Below are positions 11,652 to 23,235 of a stretch of 64,000 bases of DNA, piece after piece. The notes under the pieces are model-generated. The model was not told the DNA's origin, searched no databases, and was given only the letters and a program-made list of their open reading frames with translations. The position numbers were made by a program, and so were the translations under genes. This DNA comes from Polytrichum commune (taxonomy: Eukaryota > Streptophyta > Polytrichopsida > Polytrichales > Polytrichaceae): contig OX485809.1 in assembly GCA_950295325.1 (NCBI GenBank), positions 8,680,001-8,744,000 on the forward strand, read 5' to 3'. How positions within the stretch are numbered: the stretch's first letter is position 1; each line of letters begins with the position of its first letter.

Positions 11652-12154
11652 TTAGTCAATTGAATGGCAATCCTTCTTTGTGTAAAGATCGGTTGACTCA
11701 AATTAGAGTTGGCATATTATATATGAAGCCTAAACTCCTGAGTGCTGGAAACCATGACACTTTGTTAAAGCTTGGTTGTGACTGTGTTATGTGTTTTTTG
11801 AACACACCTGAAGCTAAAACTGTGAAAAAATGAGGTAGGCCAAAAAAATCTACTCGAGTCAAGGTTTGGTTTGTTGGGAGAGTTTATAGGATGCGGAGGA
11901 AGTTTGGTAATCGTGGAGTGGAGTATAGGGATCCAATTGACTTGATGGACCGTCCATCAAACGTGAAGATTGGTTTATGTTGGTATCAAAAAGGGGCTAA
12001 CAACAAGTGGACATATGATCTTACTGATCATTTGATGGTAGACTTAGAGACAATAATTGCATTGGCTATAATGAAATATATTGGTGAATCAAATATTTAT
12101 GAGTTACATCCGGGAGATGAAAAAATTTCCAACGACTTTGTTGATGAAAGCTAG
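11652..12154 (+). pseudogene. Cargo ORF of TIR element copy 1, AT-hook-like motif, broken
   Basis: The frame matches the ORF of the second copy: a stretch with KLGCDC..CFLNTPEAKTVKK, then GRPKKSTRVKVWF, MRRKFGNRGVEYRDPIDLMD, and an end at ...GDEK..NDF.DES. GRPKK next to basic residues is the core of an AT-hook, a DNA minor-groove binding motif. A TGA at 11831-11833 replaces the CGA found in copy 2, and the MITE splits the upstream part. The conserved tail still reads open from 11834 to the stop at 12154. No transposase motifs are seen, and I do not recognise the protein. It may be captured host sequence. Confidence 0.6.
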
Positions 12155-12549
12155 GATATTTTGTTATACATATAATAGGGGTTGATTGTTGTTCAAAAAT
12201 ATATTTGTATACTTATGTTAATGACTATATATGAATGGATGTTTTTTTGTGTATACATATTGTTACTTGTATATTTATTGTTGCAATTGTATGTGTATTA
12301 CTTCATTTCACAAAAAATAACTTGTATATAGGGGGTTTTTAGAGTATGCAGTGAACGCACGTGATTCTAGGTTTTAATGAAAGGTGCACCCCCCGAGTCC
12401 CACATACATTTTGGCTACTACTCCACTTGTACAAAGGGTAGATCATAATTCATAAATGAATACATGTACATTGATTGCTTACTAACGAACAATCCAAATT
12501 GATAATTTTTTAAGGGAAAAAATAACAAGATGAAAAAATACTTACACCT

Positions 12550-12789
12550 TTAAGGTTGTTGGCAGTTTTCTTTTTTCTTGGGGGTCGTCCTCGTTTTCCA
12601 TTGAGACAACATGTTTGAGTTCTCTTTTGTAAAATCCAGTTGCCACCAAACATTCTCTATTTCATAATTGTATGTAGGGTTTTGTTTCACTTTATCGCCT
12701 ATGCTCATACAAAGTAAATCGTATCTTTGGTGGCATTTTGTAAAGCATAGTGGGACCACCATCCATCTCTCACTCAACCAGTCAAACAT
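12550..12789 (-). pseudogene. Unrecognised coding-looking exon fragment
   Basis: An 80-codon frame begins MFDWLSERWMVV, continues KCHQRYDLLCMSIGDKV, and ends in a basic run near KTRTTPKKK. A plausible splice donor (AAAG then GTGTAAGT) lies just past the stop in another frame. Upstream, a miniature element at 12819 cuts the frame off. The composition looks like real protein, but no family is recognised and no partner exon was found. Confidence 0.35.
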
Positions 12790-12818
12790 ATTTTGAAATG
12801 GTGTACAAGGCCCTTGGT

Positions 12819-13180
12819 CACTACACTAAATATTATATTTAGGGTCATATGGGATTTTATATCACTATGGTAACTTTTTAAATGGCACTTCTAAAGAATG
12901 AGTGATACAAGTATGGTCAACTTAACTTTTTGTTTTTAGTTCATCCACTTTTACTTTGGTATATTATGTATCCTAATATGTCCATAATGAAATGTTCTTA
13001 GGAATGGTTGAATTTGGATGAATAATCACTTAGTAAGTGATAATAATTGCAACATTGGCCCAATTTTTTCTACAAGAAATGACAAATAATGTCAGGTTTA
13101 CATTTAGGGTTGATGACACTATATTGAGCAAGACAAATAGAATTGGTGACACTAAATACAATATCAAATAGTGTATTCTA
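12819..13180 (+). mobile_element. Small TIR element, family A
   Basis: It opens CACTACACTAAATATTATAT then TTAGGGTCATATGGG and closes with GGTGACACTAAATACAATAT. It is noncoding, about 360 bp. The left end begins CACTA, which would suit a CACTA/EnSpm derivative, but no clear 3-bp duplication was seen. Closest relative: 61693-62095. Confidence 0.6.
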
Positions 13181-13394
13181 AACATGCCCTAAATTATCAC
13201 ATAGAAGATGTTGACATATGTTTCAATAATTGGCATTTGGATGAACTAAAAGTAGGTTGGGATGACAAATACTTGTAAACATTAGTCAACGGAAGAGTCA
13301 TTGGAAAAGTCACCATGGTAACATATGGTAACATACCATATGACATTGAATCTATTTGTTAAGGTGTATATTTGTCTAATTTGGTTACTTATCT

Positions 13395-13720
13395 AAATTA
13401 GATGTCTTTATTTGAGTGGTATGTGGTTAGGTGTGGCTCCAAGAATAGACACAAAAAGAAATAAAGAAATAAATGTTAATAAGAGATTGGACAACATGCT
13501 CAAAATATGATAACCATTCTAGGCTCAAGAATCATTGTAATTGGGGGTGGGGGACCTATATGAGCATTTAATGAGCACAAGAATCTTCACTTTGATAATG
13601 AATAAGGTGTATTTATATATGAGCTCCAACAATTATGAGGAAATTGACAATGACCTCGATTTGAATGTGCTAACCTTCTTGTACTAATTGTGTGTTTCAT
13701 ATCTTAGGAGTGTGGGCCAA
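13395..13720 (+). repeat. Dispersed repeat D, copy 1
   Basis: It contains gagtggtatgtggttaggtg, then ataaccattctagg..caa, ggggacctatatga and cactttgataatgaataagg. The same phrases occur in the same order at about 42108-42720 and 59300-59998. It is noncoding and the element class is unknown. No gene is seen from 13181 to 14017. Confidence 0.55.
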
Positions 13721-14017
13721 TTAGAAAAAATAACCATTCATGACCCATCTACCTTATTGCACTTTTCAATCACAAATGTAACAAGGGAATGTGGCTTCAC
13801 CACAAGAGGCTCCGTCCTAAAATGACATATATAAAGTAATTATATGTAATTACTAGCTCTTGCTCATTTATTGCAAATCCCACTAAACTTCCACTAAGAT
13901 TCACCAAACCTTATCCATTAGGTTCTGACATTACCCAAAGCCTATTACCACTCAGAGGCAATCTCCACAATGCCTTCATCCCATGATAGGGGAGTAAGCC
14001 AACAAACAAGTGTCTAG

Positions 14018-14528
14018 AACTGCACCATTTATGGTATTTAGTGTATCATACACTATTTGCAAATAGATCAACTAGATGCCTAGAGGTCTCAAAGTATCAA
14101 AACCTGCTAATTTCTAATATGATTCCATTCACCAACATACTAACTCCTTTGATTGAAAAATAATCTACATTATGACATTTAGAAAAGCACATTAGGTTAC
14201 ATTTGATGATAGTCTTGCATTTTAGTATGCAAGCGGAAGAAATTTTTGAGCGTACTAATGGCAAGTGTCATGTGTTTACATTTTAGTATGCAAGAGGAAA
14301 ATATTCTTGAGCATACTAATGGCAAGTGTCATTTATGTACACTTTAATCAACTTATAGACCATTGTGTAATATAGCATGTACCTCACAACACTATTGAAC
14401 ATGCTCATGCCAAGATATTAAAAATCACACTTGAATGCCAAGTGTTATGAGGTGACAATTATGATGAAATTGTTAATCATCAATGTAACCTAGCATGTGA
14501 CACTAAATACCATAAACGGTGTAGTTCA
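14018..14528 (+). mobile_element. Small TIR element, family B
   Basis: The ends are CTGCACCATTTATGGTATTT on the left and GACACTAAATACCATAAACG then GTGTAG on the right. Inside there is a doubled phrase (attttagtatgcaag.ggaa and cttgag.gtactaatggcaagtgtcat, at about 14219-14271 and 14279-14332). It is a noncoding element of about 510 bp. Confidence 0.6.
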
Positions 14529-14748
14529 AAGCTTGACTCTATTTTGTCTATCTAGATGTCCAAAAGTATTCCCTTGTCTTAGTGCATCTGTAACTAACAG
14601 CCGGTTCTCCATGTTAATTGTCCTTGTAGATATATGAAACCAAGCAATTAGTGCGAGATGATTAATGGAATCTAAATTGTGCCCTATTTTTAAAGAGCTC
14701 ATGTGAAAATCTGATGCATTATCAAAGTGAAATACTCTTGCTCATTAA

Positions 14749-15175
14749 GGGCGTCCCCAGCAGCCTCGCCATGGGGCATGCCAACGCCAAAAATGGGGCA
14801 TCCCGGGTTCTTAGGTGGCGGTACCGGCATAAATTGAGCCCCACCAATGTCCGGTCTGCCATAATTTAGAACCGGCCCGGGTATAGTAAAGGCCTTCCAA
14901 CGCCATAAATGGTTCATATGGCGACCCTCCTCCGGCCCGCCAAGAGATTACTTTAATATCAGATACTCCGATATCCTACTTTATCCCATGTTAGATAATA
15001 GGTGTCGTTGTCTTATTGATTGCTTCCTAATTATACCGGGGGTATGCCTAGGCTTTGGTGGGCTCTGACTCAAGATGAGATGCCCCGCCCAAGATGGAGG
15101 GCTCCCCAAACACCCTAAACACCATATAAAACATTATTTTTGGCGGGTTGCTTACTATCTCTCCTGGGCATGCCC
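14749..15175. mobile_element. PIF/Harbinger-like MITE, 427 bp, GC-rich, TAA target duplication
   Basis: The inverted ends are GGGCGTCCCCAG and CTGGGCATGCCC, with TAA on each side (14746-14748 and 15176-15178). The interior is distinctly GC-richer than the flanks. It has no coding capacity. The open frame 14699-14917 lies across its edge and is not a gene. Confidence 0.75.
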
Positions 15176-15178
15176 TAA

Positions 15179-16490
15179 GTGGTTATACATGCCCCCCAAA
15201 TCATGTTGACTATATTTGAACATAGAATGATTAGCATATTTTGAGTATGTAGAGTAGAGGGACCCATAGCCGATCATCTTAAGAGATTTTGTGCCATATT
15301 TGGAGAAGTATAAGGAGGTGCAAATTTTTGTGTTGAGGGAGATAGAAATAAGGAGGATTGAATTTTTTGATAAATTTATTCCTCAAATTGAAAATATAAA
15401 GAATTTTTGAATATTTGGCCCAAATATATTACCAATGTTTACGGTCTGCCATAACCACTCATTACTCCTTACATTAGCACTCAAAACCATGACATGTTTC
15501 ATGGCATTATTGATTCCATCATGATTGAATTTCAATCCTAGCCTAATTGAAATTCTAGGACCCTATAGATTGCTGATGGGGTCCTAATTGGGAATAGGAA
15601 CCTCTACTATAGTTCAATCTATTTTAAACACATGTTCTATTTCAACCTTATTTGTGTTTGTTTTTAGATCCACACCTAACCACATACCATGCAAATAAAG
15701 GTGTCCAAATGAATGCTACGTTTGATTGAGGCACGTGTATCTTGGTGGTGGTGGTGACCACTTCTCTACCTTTAGAGTCGCCATTTGGTTAGCAATACAA
15801 TCCAATCCAATGCATGGACATCAATAATTTGCATCAATCCTTACTTATAACCCAATTTATTTGTGGGTGCAAGCATGGTAAAGTGGACCAAAAAAGTGCT
15901 ATGGTATACTAAAACCATAATTTTTTTGGTCAAAGGCCTAAAAGTAGTAGCAAAGAGTTATTTAAATTGGAATTTTTTTATGATGACCTCTATTGTTGTG
16001 TTAAATACTCAAATGTAGAATATCAAGTTGAGATCTTCAATACTTAGCATCAAAAGTGATGCTAAAAAACAAATGGTTGAGTCTGGTTTTGGATGTAGAT
16101 TTCATGACCTTAACTATTTTGAAGTTAGATTTTTTTTCCTTGAATTCATTATCTACTTGAGGGCATCACCACAAACTTTGTAAAAAATCATCAATTTAAT
16201 GTAATTTTATCATATTTTAAACAAATTTTAGACAGTCACTTATCACCTACTTGCACGCCACTTGCACCGTCTTCTAAAATAGGTAGACTTTTCTTGGAAT
16301 TCTTTTTGTCATCATAAATTGCTTGGCTTTGTAGATCAAGATGTTTTTTAAATGTCTATGGTTTATTTCTTCACAAAATTCAAAGTTAGTACATAAAATT
16401 GAATCACTTTCACTTAAACACTAGGCAGGGATCAGGAGTTGTCCACTTTACCGTGCTTGCACCCTTGTAACATGGGCCACTATTGGTACA
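15179..16490. other. AT-rich intergenic DNA, no gene seen
   Basis: I found no coding frame, splice-bounded segment, hairpin or target-duplicated element. A phrase near 15655-15700 (cctaaccacataccatgcaaataaagg) matches the start of dispersed repeat D in reverse, so a decayed copy may lie here. Confidence 0.5.
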
Positions 16491-16815
16491 TGTTGACTAG
16501 AACTAAGATAACGGTAGTCTAGAATAAGTTTAAAGTAAAAGCATAGAGTTCATTATAGTTGAACTTGCTTTTTACTTCGGTTAAACTTAAGATAACCGGG
16601 CATGGTGGGGGAGATATATAAAGGGCTCTTGCGTAAGAGTAAGGGTCCTTTATCTTATCTCATGGTTGGGTGGTTCATGCCAAAGAAACTTCCAACAAGG
16701 AAGCAGAGTTTTGTTACATTTTTGGTATCATAGCGGGTTTTAATTTCAAGAGGAAGATGGCATCTCTTGAGATGAATGATAAATCTCAATCACACAATTC
16801 TTTATTCAGATGACA
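16491..16815 (+). mobile_element. Copia-type 5' LTR with initiator-Met primer-binding site, truncated
   Basis: A candidate LTR of about 228 bp runs from TGTTGACTAG at 16491 to TTACA at 16718. It has a TATA-like box (gatatataaagg) near 16612. Four bases later, at 16723, is TGGTATCATAGC, one mismatch from the initiator-Met tRNA complement used by plant Copia elements. An ATG follows near 16758 and opens a short gag-like frame (MASLEMNDKSQSHNSLF). The body of the element is missing beyond about 16815. No matching 3' LTR was seen. Confidence 0.7.
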
Positions 16816-17065
16816 CGAGGCCCAATATTGAGAAATACTCCTTGCTCTCATAACATTTGCTTCCTACCAACACTACACCAATCCTCACTCACCACAATGG
16901 ACTCCAACTACCCTAAAATGTTTTGCATTGGCATTAAGCCATACTAGTCACACATTGGTATGCCCAACCCATAGTTAAAGCTAACCATAAATCACTCAAC
17001 CACATTACTATTCCCCTCCTTAAACCCAAGCTTAAACCCTAACTAATCTCCTTCCCAACCATTAC

Positions 17066-19375
17066 TTAATATTCTAGCCTCCCCTGGTCCACCAGTTTAC
17101 CACTGGTTCCGTGGACGCTGCCCATGCTCTCGGCTTTGAGAGCCGACCTCTTGATTTGAATTGGGCTTCCCTCTAGCCAAATGGTCCCTTCTGCTGAGAG
17201 GCAGCGTATCCCAAACAACCAACTCTTCAATTGGTCACTTGCTTCCGAATTCCCGACGCCCAAGTTCGATGCTTCTACCCCCCCCCCCCCCCTGTTCCCT
17301 CCATTCCTCACTAGAGGCTGATGCCCACATTACAATGTTGCCCACTTGACTTGTCTCGCAAGCCTTGATCTTAGACTTATCCATTGAATGCAGTTGCCAC
17401 AAGGCCATATGTCGCCAAGTTCGGCCCTCAGCTAACGTTGTTTCTTCGACAGGTTGCGAATTTCCAATCCCTTCATGCAGTTCATAAGTTGGATGCACCC
17501 AACATTCCTCAGTCGGTTGCATCCTTGGAAGCCTTCCGCATGATGAGTAGTTGACCCCCCCCTTAGGCATAGATTCCAATACAAATCCCTTCACTTTAGC
17601 TCCTTCTTCAGGAATAATTCATTTTAGATCACAACAATTGTGGCAGAGCAATTCAAGATGAGGGTTTAGACAAACTTGATTTGATACATTGGCCTAAAAT
17701 ATGAATGCACTCAACAGGGCAAGCCCCCGGCCCCTCGGCAACCTCTTGCCACCTCCGCGCTTCCTCTCGCCGCTTTGACTCACTACCGGCAGACACCACC
17801 TCATTCATTCTGCATCCCGAGCTTGAGCTCAGTTGCTTCCGCTCCTTCACCGCCGCCAGTTGTCTCTTGACCCAACTTTGCATGCTTAACAACCTTCTCC
17901 AGGCCCCTCATGATCCCATCCTTCCGCTGATCCCTTCCCAGTACCATCATGCTTAGCGCCTAGAGGCCGCAACCATCCCCAACCAACCTCTACCACCACC
18001 TGTCCCGAGATTGTTGCCCACACGCACCGTTCCAAGGGCCTCTTCTTCCCCGATCTGAGAATCAGGATCCTAATCCATTCGGCAGGGCCCCCCTCCCCTC
18101 TAAACAACTAGACACTCAGCCTAAAATGAACAATTAACCTTGGCTCAAGCCACAAAAACCAATACTAACCTAAATCCTAACCCCGCTAACTCTAAGCTTA
18201 ACCTAACCATTAATTAACCCCCAAATCAATTCTTCTAGCCTCAACTCAAAATAACACCTACACAAGTCTTTAAACTCAACTCAAACCTAAACATAAAAAC
18301 TTCATTCTTTTTATCTTTTTGAAAATTCAATGCAAATCTAAAGCCTAAGTTTTCAATGATTTTAAGGTCAAGAACACATGTGGGCATAATATTGGGCTCA
18401 CACTGTACATACCGAGATTTATAACGAGGATGGTTCCGCGACCTCTCCTTGTTGATTCTTGTTGGATGCCATGTGCCCTCGTATACTCGCTCTAACTCTG
18501 CTGACTTCCTTGGAATTCTTTCCCAATTCACCAACTATTCCGGGCTTGCTAATGGATGACCCTTCCCTTTGCGATGAACACCCTGCTACTTTCAAACTTG
18601 TCTGAGTTATGACAGACTTGATTTTTTTCTGTTCTCGTGGCATGTTTTTTTCCAGTTCCTTGAATGGGTCCCAAATACCCGACTTCCGTTCTTGCTCTAC
18701 TGTCATGTGGCCTTGGACAGCTAGTAATATGACCACATGGGAACCTAACATGGTTTTTGTGATTTGAGTTTCTTCTTTGAACAAAGCCTGGTGCAGAGTT
18801 AACAACTCTACTCTCAAATTATCATACAATTCCTCTCTCTAGTCCACTTTTTCCCCATTGAGTACATTAATTAGTTTTTGTACAAACTGGGATGGAATAG
18901 TAGTTGCATCCGTCCTCAAAAGCGATAAATAGTTCAATAACCTTAAGGATATCTTCCATTCTCCCACCTTGCAATCACTAATCTTAAGGTTTTCTGGCCT
19001 TCTTTCTGCACCTTTGAGGTTAGGAAACAATTGTTGAATACTCATCTGATGTGCATGGTTTGTGACTTCAGTGCTTCGTTGATGCGGCGTGAGGTAGAAA
19101 ACCGACTGCATCTGAATCTTCCAATCTTTTTGGAAAATGCTTATTTTTTTGCCATTGAGCTGAGTTTCAAACGTTGCCGTCGAAAATTCCTCTACCACCT
19201 CCGCCATTACTTCTGGATTATTGACTCCCCATGTTACGATAGATAGAAACCTATATAATCCCAGTTGTTGCATGAGTACCTCCTCCTCCATAGAGAACTT
19301 GTATTTAAGAACCCCTAGTTCTTTCTGATACACTATATCAGCCGCGGACCTCATTCTTTTGGCCTTACCCTTCAT
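17066..19375 (-). pseudogene. Retroelement gag-like pseudogene and GC-rich flank
   Basis: The minus-strand frame 19375-18422 is open but for one TAG at 18839-18841. The pattern (a LGLYRFLSIVTWG segment, a later LNGKKISI, then a F.LTP block) resembles the DNA-linked 'plant transposon protein' or gag-like ORFs found in non-autonomous retroelements. It is similar in style to the frame at 48.6-49.4 kb. After about 18240, GC-richer DNA down to about 17080 contains only broken frames (79-119 codons) and a 15-base C-run at 17278-17292. The family assignment is by resemblance only. The initiating codon is uncertain. Confidence 0.45.
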
Positions 19376-21229
19376 GGTTCTTCTTGCCTATAACTTTGTC
19401 CTAGTCTGTGATTCACCCTCTGGACCGATCCTTTGGCTACCTCTTGAAACCGCCCTTGGTTGTTGTATGAGTACTAAACTGCTATCAATATCTCTCAACC
19501 TAGTTCAAAATAACAACATCCTTTGTAATGTCAGCTCTTGCTTCCTCCCTTGTCACTCTATGTTGTATCAGTTGTTGTTGATCGAAACATGTCCCTAACA
19601 AGTTATCTCAATCAGCCTATCAACAAAACAATCTCCTTACAACCCTGCTTGTCTCCCTCGTTCTTGCACACCTTGAGGTAACCGACGCCTAAGTGAGATG
19701 GCCATTGTTGCTGTCCTAGTTGGATTAAATACCTTCTTACTTTGTTCGTTGATTTCATGGGAACAATTTTAGCTGAATATGTTTCAATGGTTATCAACAG
19801 TTCCCTGTAACTAACTCAAGCAAACCCTCTTGGTCATTATGAACTTCTTGTTTGAGTACTAATACTCTTAGTGGTAAGTGCTGTGGTTAGGACTTCATCC
19901 ACAACTAGGAGATCCGGTTCACCCCGTTGGTCTTTGCCCCTTTTCTTGGGGTCTCATTCGTCATACCCCTCCAATATAATTCCAAATTGGAGAATGAATT
20001 TCTATCTAAAATACATGAATATTTGATTCATCCTTATAAAGATAATTTTTGTGAAGGCCTGCTTCCCTTCATAATTCATGTATATATCATCCTCAATGGC
20101 ATACCTCATCCATAAAATAACTTTCATTCATTGTTTATTCCATCTATTGTAGTTTCCATCCGCTAAACTTTTATCCAATGATTATCTATCCTTTGCAATT
20201 TTTAATCACTGCAGTTTTCATTCACTAAGAAATTCATCCACTACAATTCTATCTCCTGAAGTTTTCATCCAATGTACTTCATTGACATTCATTAATCTAC
20301 TCAAAACCTCTTATCTTTTGCTTGAATAGTTTTCTCTCAAGTGTACCATCTTAATTCTAATCCCTACTTAAATATACTCTTAATATCAATTCCTTGACAT
20401 TTTATTTACAAAATTTCTAATATTCACGCGATCCTTTAATTCTTGTATTTCACTAGATCAATTGAGACTCACCCTTCTTTGTAAACATTATTTCTATTTT
20501 AAGTAATTATGTGCCCTACTATCTACTATCTTCCTTTTTGATAGATTATGATCCTTTGGTTGGTTCAAATTCCTTCGAACATTTTTGAAATTGTTTTATA
20601 TTGCTTGATGCCAATATCAATTGTAAGATTTCTTTTCAAAAAGTAAAAATTCATTACTTCACCGCTTTCATCCACGTATCTTCCCATTTATAATTATTGA
20701 TTTTGATTTTTTGATTTCTTTAATTTTTAATGTCGTATTGAAGAATAAACGTTGTTTATTCTAAAGTTGAATATTTTGGTAAGGCCTCTTCCTCCTCATT
20801 TTGCTGTTTGTCGATGGAAATTTGAAAATTCTAATTGACTAATACTCCATCACCATTTGGTAAACTTCTATGTCTTCTTGCACTTCGTCACTTAGACAAT
20901 TCCATTCCACCCTAGTTTGTTTAGCTTTCACTTTGTGTTCTTTCTTTGTATGAATGTTGTACTCATCACACTTCTTTAAGTCTTCGAGTTTCACTAGGAT
21001 TTTTACTTTTTTTCCTTGTAAATTGACTAACTCCACTTGTTGATAATGTATTCCGTTTACAATGAAAGACACTTTCCACTCATCTTTTTATTTTCTGATG
21101 ATCTTTTGCCCACGGTAAAACATTAAAGAGGTTCCTCCTCCGTCGGTGGTTAATCGCATACTACGATTATTCTTTTTAAGTTGCAATAGTGTTTCGGCCG
21201 TGTTATTTGTTTTCTCTTATTTCTTCAAT
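19376..21229. other. AT-rich spacer between retroelement fragments
   Basis: No convincing gene. The minus-strand frame 20839-21072 (77 aa, charged, with a QGKKVKILVKLEDLKK segment) could be retroelement polyprotein debris next to the integrase tail at 21230-21430. Confidence 0.4.
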
Positions 21230-21430
21230 TCTTCTTTTAGATTGCGACATGCTAGTGCTTGTAAAGTATATGCTGCGGCCGTTTCGGGCTCATCGTATAG
21301 TATAATTTTAATCATGTTTACTCTTCCCAACTTTCGGTGTTCAAAAGTAGTGACATCTACTATGCCGTTGTTGTAAACCTTCTTGATTATATAAGGTCCG
21401 GCCCATCTAATTTAGAATTTCCTTTGTCAT
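21230..21430 (-). mobile_element. Gypsy integrase C-terminal tail fragment
   Basis: On the minus strand the translation IRWAGPYIIKKVYNNGIVDV near 21360-21420 matches the W.GP+.+.K.+..G.V+. pattern that closes Ty3/Gypsy integrases. It is followed by a frame ending in ELKK and a stop near 21228. A frame break lies just upstream. No RT or LTR was identified around it. Confidence 0.55.
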
Positions 21431-22690
21431 GGCTTCTTTTATTTCAAGTGCCATAAAATCCGTTGATTGGGGTAGCCCCCTTCGAGGATGAGTTTGACCT
21501 CATTGAAGCTAACTGTCGGGGCGTGAATGAACAAGTCAACGTTAAGGTCTAAATTAAAGACTTTGACAAAGATGAAGTAGAGGTACTTATAATGTAGAAT
21601 TTTTTTTTCTTGCGGCCTGTGAACCTCTAGAATGGTCTACCACTCCGTATGATTATTTTTTATTTAGGATAATAACATTAAAATTTATAACTGATAGGGA
21701 ATTTAGGGAAAATTAATTCATTTAGCATTTAGCTTAGAAAAAAAAAGACGAATTATGGAGGACTTCGGGCCTTCAACTAGAAGAATAAAAAATCTAATGA
21801 AGAGTAAGGTTGGCCAAAATTGAAATTTAGTGTTAGAAAATAACGAAGTAGAAAAAATATGGTAGCTAGTAAAAACAACTAGCTAAGATTTAAGTTAGTA
21901 GATGCTAGCTAAATAAATATTAGTTTATTGATTAATATGGGCCACATAAGACAATTGAAGGTATTTGGAGTAAGAGGGCGAAATTGGCCTGAAAATTTTG
22001 GAAGAAAAAAAAAAAAGGACAAAGGGGCTACTTGCCCACTTGATGGTGAAATTTAGAAATATTTTTAAGGTCTCCTTTCGGAGCCATCTCGACGAGAGGG
22101 TGGCAACTTCCACCGGGAAAATTTCCGAGTCTAAATTTTGGAAAATGATTCAAAAAATGGAGCCAGTGGTGGAGGGGTCCAACTCTTTTTTGAAAGGATT
22201 TAAAAACCTTCTCCTTTCACTTTATACTATCTCTCTCTTCTAAATGCTGGAGCGAAGCCTTGCTTCTATGTAGTTAGGAAAAAATTCCTATCTTGCATTG
22301 TTAATGGCCTAATAGTAAGGTTTGAAAAAAATTCTTTCCTAGTTAGAATGTGTGTTTGTTAACATAAAAAATTCTTCATTTTTTTTGTAGAGATATATTA
22401 GATTGTATGATTACAAGCGGAGGCATTATAGACCTTAGCCGCCGATGGTCTGAACGCTTAGTTCATGATTTAAGAAAAAACAAATATCATTCTTTCTCTT
22501 ATAGAAATTTTCTATAGCTATATGTAGCCATTTTCCATTTGTAATTTGGTTAAGGTAGCAGTTAATTATGATTTTTTAAAGATGAAATAGAAAAAATGAT
22601 GTTTCTTTGGGTAACGGCTGCTGGATCAAATCTGCTAGCCCAATAAAAATTCTAATTTTGCAAAATTATATTTTTTCCAAGTAGGTATTT
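21431..22690. other. AT-rich DNA, no gene seen
   Basis: Only short frames without family resemblance. The overlapping frames at 21925-22243 run through a poly-A/T stretch. Confidence 0.5.
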
Positions 22691-22697
22691 TGTCTAC

Positions 22698-23235
22698 CTT
22701 TCAAAGATTGTTTAAAATGTTTTATTTGAATAAGACATGAATTAGATATGAATGTTTGAAGGCAAATACGTAGTTTGAGATTTCCTGGTTGACTTTTGTA
22801 TTACAGGGAATCTGTTGGATTCATCTTGGCTTAAGTTGCTAATAATATATTTTATCAAATACATCTTCTTAATATCTTTTCAAATTTATTTAGAACGTTT
22901 GATTTGAATAAGAAATGAATTAGATATAAATTTTTAAAGACGGGATACGTAGTTTGAGACTTCCTGGTTAATTATTGTATTACAAAGAGGTTGTTGGATT
23001 CATCTTGGCTCAACTTGCTGATATCATATTTGCATCAATTAGACCTTGTTAATAGGTTTTCAATGGTGTATTAGAAGCCTAGATCCAAGTAAAAATGAAT
23101 TTACTATGAATTGTTGAAGTTGGAAGTTGGATAGGTAGACTGGAATTATCAATTGAATCGACCTCGTACTTCCAACCCTCATAAGTTTTGCATTTTTTGT
23201 CCGATTGAAATGATTTTCTGATCGTTAGAAAAATA
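22698..23235. repeat. About 180-bp tandem repeat, three degenerate units
   Basis: Units start near 22698, 22878 and 23056. The first two share tttgaataag.aatgaattagata, acgtagtttgaga.ttcctggtt, tgtattaca and gttggattcatcttggct in that order. The third is more diverged. The spacing of about 179 bp is close to a nucleosome repeat length, but three units are too few to call it a satellite array. Confidence 0.7.

Larger units (their letters stand above)
10477..12397 (+). mobile_element. TIR element copy 1 (14-bp TIR, 8-bp TSD) carrying a cargo ORF
   Basis: The termini are perfect 14-bp inverted repeats, CTCGGGGGGTGCAC at 10477 and its complement ending at 12397. They are flanked by the 8-bp direct repeat TCCCACAT at 10469-10476 and 12398-12405. 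The 8-bp duplication points to the hAT group, or another 8-bp-TSD superfamily. No transposase is seen. The element is 1921 bp, of which 534 bp are the nested MITE and its extra TTA, leaving about 1387 bp. Its partner at 43537-44955 is inverted relative to it and lacks the MITE. Confidence 0.85.
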
